64,000 nt of DNA from AC-32 sp963704005. Lineage in GTDB: Bacteria > Actinomycetota > Thermoleophilia > Gaiellales > Gaiellaceae. Positions 60,542 through 64,000 of this stretch are shown piece by piece. The stretch is from NCBI GenBank assembly GCA_963704005.1, contig CAVPGJ010000005.1:186001-250000 (forward strand), written 5' to 3'. The translations under genes and the position numbers were made by a program. Positions within the stretch are counted from its first letter, which is position 1. The number at the start of each line of letters is the position of its first letter. Under the pieces are notes generated by a model. That model was not told the DNA's origin. It made no database searches and saw only the letters and a program-made list of their open reading frames with translations.

Positions 60542-61933
60542 CTAGGCCCTCGCCAGCCGGCGCTTCGGCGTCCGGCCCGCGCGGGCGGCGGTGAGGGCGA
60601 AGCGGACGAGGGCGCGCGGCATCTTCTCGGCGCGGTCGATCGTTTCCTCGAGCGCGGCGACGAAGCCGTCCAGGTCGTCCCCGGTCACGACGAGCGGAGG
60701 AATCGCCTTGACCACGTTCAACCCGTGGCCCGCGACCTGGCTCAGGATCCGGTGGTCGCGGAAGAGCGGCACGACCACGAGCTGCGAGAAGAGGCCCGGC
60801 TGGATCCGCTCCAGCAGCTTCCACGTGCGCGAGCCGCCGGGCGGCTCCTCGAACTCGATCGCCCAGAGCAGCCCGAGCCCGCGCACGTCGCGGACGACCT
60901 CGGAGCTCTCGACGAGCGGGCGTGTCCTCTCGAGCAGGTACTCGCCCAGGCGCGCGGACTCGGCGACGAGGCCCTGCTCGTCCAGCTCCCGCAGCGTCGC
61001 CAGGCCGGCGACCATCGCCAGGTCGTTGGGCGCAAAGGTCGAGCCGTGGCTGACCGCGTTCGGCAGCGAGTCGAAGACGCCCTCGTACACCGCCTCCGAC
61101 ATCAGCAGCGCGCCGACGGGGACATAGCCGCCGGAGAGCGACTTCGAGACCGTGATCAGATCGGGCTCGAGGCCCCAGTGCTCGAGCGCGAGCAGCTTGC
61201 CGGTGCGGCCGAAGCCGGTCTGCACCTCGTCGACGCAGAAGAGCGTCCCGTACCGGCGGCACAGGGCCTGCGCGCCCTCGAGGTAGCCGTCGGTCGGGAG
61301 GTTGACGCCTTTGCCCTGCACCGGCTCGACGATGAACAGCGCGACGTCCTCGGCGGCGAGACGCCGGTCCAACGCCTCGAGGTCGTTGAACGGCACCTGC
61401 TCGAAGCCGGGCAGCAGCGGGCCGAAGCGAGTCGTGAACTCCGGGGCCGTGGTGGCCGAGAGCGCGCCGAGCGTGAGGCCGTGGAAGCCGTGCTCGGCCG
61501 AGAGCACCCGCGAGCGGCCGGTCGCAGCGCGCCCGAGCTTGAGCGCCGCCTCGACCGATTCCGCGCCGGAGCTCGTGAACAGCACCTTGCCGACGGAGGC
61601 CGGCGCGCGGCGCAGCAGCTCCTCGGCGAGCAGCGCGGGCAGCACGTCGACGCCGAGCTGGACCGAGCCCGGCCGCTCCAGCTCCAGCGCCTCGACGAGC
61701 GCCTCGCGAACGCGCGGGTTGTTGCGCCCGACGTTGAACATCCCGAAGCCGCCGAGCAGGTCAAGGTAGCGGTTCCCGTCGGCGTCCCAGAGGTACTGGC
61801 CCTGCGCGCGGGCCCAGCGCCGGTCGAAGCCGATCGTCCGCAGCAGCTTGACGAACTGCGGGTTGACCGTCTGGGCGTGCAGGTCGAGCGCCTCGGCGCC
61901 GCGCTCCTCGACGAGATCGGCCAACCACCCCAC
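60542..61933 (-). CDS. class III aminotransferase (PLP-dependent)
   Basis: The 463-residue protein is a fold-type I, class III (ornithine/acetylornithine-like) aminotransferase: LWDADGNRYLDLLGGFG (about residues 48-64), LFTSSGAESVEAALKL, HGFHGLTLGALSAT, CVDEVQTGFGRTGK (catalytic Asp of the pyridine nitrogen) and SKSLSGGYVPVGALL with the PLP Lys. The ATTAPEF and PLLPGFEQVPFNDL portions resemble omega-amino acid or putrescine aminotransferases. A link to polyamine metabolism is suggested by the spermidine-dehydrogenase-like gene nearby, but remains inference. ATG at 61933. Confidence 0.9.
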   Translation of the reverse strand: MGWLADLVEERGAEALDLHAQTVNPQFVKLLRTIGFDRRWARAQGQYLWDADGNRYLDLLGGFGMFNVGRNNPRVREALVEALELERPGSVQLGVDVLPALLAEELLRRAPASVGKVLFTSSGAESVEAALKLGRAATGRSRVLSAEHGFHGLTLGALSATTAPEFTTRFGPLLPGFEQVPFNDLEALDRRLAAEDVALFIVEPVQGKGVNLPTDGYLEGAQALCRRYGTLFCVDEVQTGFGRTGKLLALEHWGLEPDLITVSKSLSGGYVPVGALLMSEAVYEGVFDSLPNAVSHGSTFAPNDLAMVAGLATLRELDEQGLVAESARLGEYLLERTRPLVESSEVVRDVRGLGLLWAIEFEEPPGGSRTWKLLERIQPGLFSQLVVVPLFRDHRILSQVAGHGLNVVKAIPPLVVTGDDLDGFVAALEETIDRAEKMPRALVRFALTAARAGRTPKRRLARA

Positions 61934-61948
61934 GGCCTGATTATCGCC

Positions 61949-62200
61949 CTAGTCGTGCCGCTCGGCCCAGCGCAGCGGCGTCCGCATCTGCTCCGGGATC
62001 AGCTCGAGCCAGAGGTCCGGGTTCTCCTCCTTCGAGACCCAGGTGTCGTCACGGGCGTCGTGGACGCGGAAACGCGCGAGGAAGTCGACACTCGTCGGCT
62101 CGCCGTCGACCTCGATCGTCCCGTCCTCGCGCAGCGTGGCGACCGCCACCGTTCGTGGCGGCCGCTCGCCGATTCGCTCGCGCAGCTCGACCCTCGTCAC
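61949..62200 (-). CDS. small hypothetical protein
   Basis: The 83-residue protein has charged, beta-rich sequence (TVAVATLREDGTIEVDG, VDFLARFRVHDARDDTWVSKEENPDLWLELIPEQM) and no recognised domain. It lies between the aminotransferase gene (15 bases downstream) and the SpdH-like flavoenzyme gene (4 bases upstream) on the same strand, and its predicted start is GTG 62200. The spacing suggests co-transcription with both. Function is unknown. Confidence 0.5.
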   Translation of the reverse strand: MTRVELRERIGERPPRTVAVATLREDGTIEVDGEPTSVDFLARFRVHDARDDTWVSKEENPDLWLELIPEQMRTPLRWAERHD

Positions 62201-62204
62201 ACGG

Positions 62205-64000
62205 TCAGCGGCGGCGGCGCATCCGGCGCACCCTCAGCGGCGCCGACGACGCGGGCAGGTCGTTCACCGCCCGGAAGCCCTCGTTGATCGCGCTGTGCGT
62301 GTACGCGAAGCCCTCCGAGTCGGAGCAGGCGATCGCGACGTTCCGGAACGGCACGCACCCCTTGCGGTGCGGCTGGTCGGCCCACGGCCCGTAGAGCGAC
62401 GGGTCGAAGCACGAGCTCAGCTCGTGGGCGTAGCCGTAGTTCCAGCGGTTGAACATGACCGAGTGGACGTCGTTCGCCGGGTCGAAGGTGCCGCCGTTCG
62501 GGCCGAGCGCGCGCTGGATCACGTCCCAGAGCGAGCTCTCCAGGTCGGCGAAGCTCCGCTCGAACAGCATCTTGCGCCCGCTCTCGTAGGCGTAGAGCTG
62601 CGGGATCGCGTCCGGCTCGTTCGGCACGACCGTGAACGTGATCTGGGCGGGCGAGGCCGGAGGCTGGTTCGGCGTCGGCCCGTAGACCGGCGACCCGGTC
62701 GGCCCGAAGCCCGCTCCCGCCGAGACGCTGGTCGAGTCCCAGAAGAGGCTCGTGCCGCGGGGACTGATGCTGCTCACGTGCGCGTCGGCCCAGGCCTGCC
62801 AGTTCTTCAGCGCGACGCGGCCGTAGATCAGCGGCACCTTGCGCGCGTAGCAGAGGTTGGCGACCTGGTCGTCCGGGAGGCCGTCGATGAGCCGCGCGGA
62901 GACGCGGTTCCAGCAGGCCATGATCACGTGCTTGGCCCGCACCCGCTCGTTCTGGTTGTGGCCCTTCTTGTTGGTGCCGATGTAGGTCACCGTCGCGAGG
63001 CCACCCGTGCTCGCGGCGGGCACGACCTCGCAGACCGTGCTGTTCAGCCGGATCCGCACGTTGTTCGCCGGATCGTCGAGCACGTTGTAGTTCGTCTTCG
63101 ACTGCAGGATCGTGAGCTGGGTCGGCGGTGCGCCGTTCACGTCCGGCTGCGAGCCGGGGATCAGCTTGCCGACGATCAGCTTCAGGAGCGAGATGTTGCC
63201 GTCCGGCCAGGCGCGCGTCGGGCCGCTGCCCGACTTCGAGTCCTGCTGCGGCGTCCGGCCGATTCCCGGGAAGACGATGTCGGTCGTGCTCGGGAGCCCG
63301 AGCGCCGAGGGGAAGCCGGGCCGTCCCAGCACCCAGCAGTCCGCGGCCGAGACCGCCTGGCCGCCGGCGCCGAGCAGGCTGCCCGACCCGCGCCAGTACT
63401 CGCCGAAGAACGCCTCGTCCGGGCAGTCCCAGTAGTACTGCAGGTACTGCTTGTAGGTCATCTGCGTCAGGCGCTGGACCTTCTCGGCCTGCGTCATCGG
63501 GCCGTCCTTCGCCGTCATCACGTCCGTGTTCGAGGTCTGGATCGCGATGATCGCCGCCGCGGCTCCGGAGGAGTACGGCGTGCGCGCCATGAACGTCGTC
63601 CAGCCTGCGGCCGTGTTCGGCTCGGTGCGGGACTGGATCACGTGGTCGGTGCCGAACTCGGCCGCCGGGAAGAGCAGCATCCCGCGCAGCCCGTACGAGC
63701 TCGGGATGCCTGCGGCGCCGCCGTTCTGCCAGTTGGTGGCGGTCGAGTAGTCGACGCCCGCCCAGCCGAGGATGTCGACCGCCGGCTGGCCGTACGAGCC
63801 GGGGATGTCCATCAGGCCGCCCTGCGGCTTGTTCCAGGCGCCGATCGAGTCGAGGTTGACCGTGCCGCCGTTCCGCAAGGTCATCACGTCCGCGTTGCCG
63901 CGGAAGGCGTCGGGCACATGAAATTCGTTGCGGTGCGAGTTGCCGCCGAAGTCCGGCAGCTGGTCGATCAGCAGGATCTTCGTGTCCGGGCCGAACCGGT
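62205..64000 (-). CDS. spermidine dehydrogenase-like FAD-dependent amine oxidoreductase (partial at window edge)
   Basis: The open frame runs from 62205 to beyond 64000, giving at least 598 residues. The visible N-terminal part reads PDTKILLIDQLPDFGGNSHRNEF, i.e. the second strand of an FAD-binding Rossmann fold with the DFGG..RNEF segment typical of SpdH-type enzymes; the GxGxxG lies outside the window. Other features are an LGWAGVDYS region, an AADCWVLGRPGF block, and AYTHSAINEGFRAV close to the end, which fits the FAD-contacting C-terminal helix. It probably oxidises a polyamine or other amine. A start at 63917 would remove the FAD strand and is unlikely. Confidence 0.75.
   Translation of the reverse strand, partial: RFGPDTKILLIDQLPDFGGNSHRNEFHVPDAFRGNADVMTLRNGGTVNLDSIGAWNKPQGGLMDIPGSYGQPAVDILGWAGVDYSTATNWQNGGAAGIPSSYGLRGMLLFPAAEFGTDHVIQSRTEPNTAAGWTTFMARTPYSSGAAAAIIAIQTSNTDVMTAKDGPMTQAEKVQRLTQMTYKQYLQYYWDCPDEAFFGEYWRGSGSLLGAGGQAVSAADCWVLGRPGFPSALGLPSTTDIVFPGIGRTPQQDSKSGSGPTRAWPDGNISLLKLIVGKLIPGSQPDVNGAPPTQLTILQSKTNYNVLDDPANNVRIRLNSTVCEVVPAASTGGLATVTYIGTNKKGHNQNERVRAKHVIMACWNRVSARLIDGLPDDQVANLCYARKVPLIYGRVALKNWQAWADAHVSSISPRGTSLFWDSTSVSAGAGFGPTGSPVYGPTPNQPPASPAQITFTVVPNEPDAIPQLYAYESGRKMLFERSFADLESSLWDVIQRALGPNGGTFDPANDVHSVMFNRWNYGYAHELSSCFDPSLYGPWADQPHRKGCVPFRNVAIACSDSEGFAYTHSAINEGFRAVNDLPASSAPLRVRRMRRRR

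Noticed and set aside
1..64000. tRNA, rRNA, CRISPR, prophage or transposase genes
   Set aside because: No cloverleaf with a conserved T-loop, no spaced direct repeats and no integrase/transposase-like protein was recognised on either strand.

Overview
The window is high-GC bacterial chromosome. GTG and TTG starts are common, genes are tightly packed, and start/stop codons often overlap (ATGA, GTGA, TTGA). Family content (paired DUF1800/DUF1501 genes, DUF2252, YihY-type membrane proteins, MalT-like LuxR regulators, GCS2-type ligase, TPP-riboswitched cytosine-permease homologue) suggests an actinobacterial genome, perhaps Thermoleophilia (Gaiellales/Solirubrobacterales). That placement is inference from composition and family mix. 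No rRNA, tRNA, CRISPR array, transposase or prophage gene was seen.

Layout: 1-8.5 kb holds envelope and stress genes (DUF2252, two YihY-type proteins, a K+ channel, a large LuxR regulator, DUF1622, a DUF1269-like protein, a lipoprotein). 8.5-11.6 kb is a DUF1800-DUF1501-cupredoxin operon. 11.6-15.3 kb holds two tandem flavin-dependent halogenase-like genes that were duplicated together with their promoters. 15.5-19.2 kb is hydantoinase/oxoprolinase A and B. 19.2-23.9 kb is a minus-strand operon: a third halogenase-like gene, a GCS2 carboxylate-amine ligase, a class II amidotransferase and a Ser/Thr kinase. PRPP synthetase follows. 25.2-32.9 kb holds four secreted beta-propeller paralogues, with a frameshifted CNB-patatin lipase gene between the second and third.

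32.9-41.9 kb is the highlight. A single plus-strand run encodes TrpF-, TrpC-, TrpD- and TrpA-like enzymes interleaved with a stand-alone adenylation enzyme, a carrier protein, an ectoine-synthase-like cupin, an acyl-CoA-dehydrogenase-family enzyme, an FMN-barrel/CNB fusion, a flavin reductase and a nitrilase. There is no TrpB or TrpE, and the TrpD- and TrpC-like proteins have lost residues typical of anthranilate use. The inferred picture is a specialised biosynthetic pathway in which an amino acid is adenylated, loaded on a carrier protein and desaturated, and a ring is built with repurposed tryptophan-pathway chemistry. PRPP synthetase upstream could supply its phosphoribosyl donor.

41.9-64 kb is housekeeping and accessory metabolism: S9 peptidase (frameshifted), formate dehydrogenase, a TPP riboswitch with a CytX-like transporter and a sugar kinase, PhzF, SixA, an ABC exporter (frameshifted ATPase), flavoproteins, MOSC, GNAT (frameshifted), a metallo-beta-lactamase-fold protein, creatininase-like protein, aminotransferase, and a partial spermidine-dehydrogenase-like flavoenzyme at the right edge. 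All four frameshifts are single extra bases.
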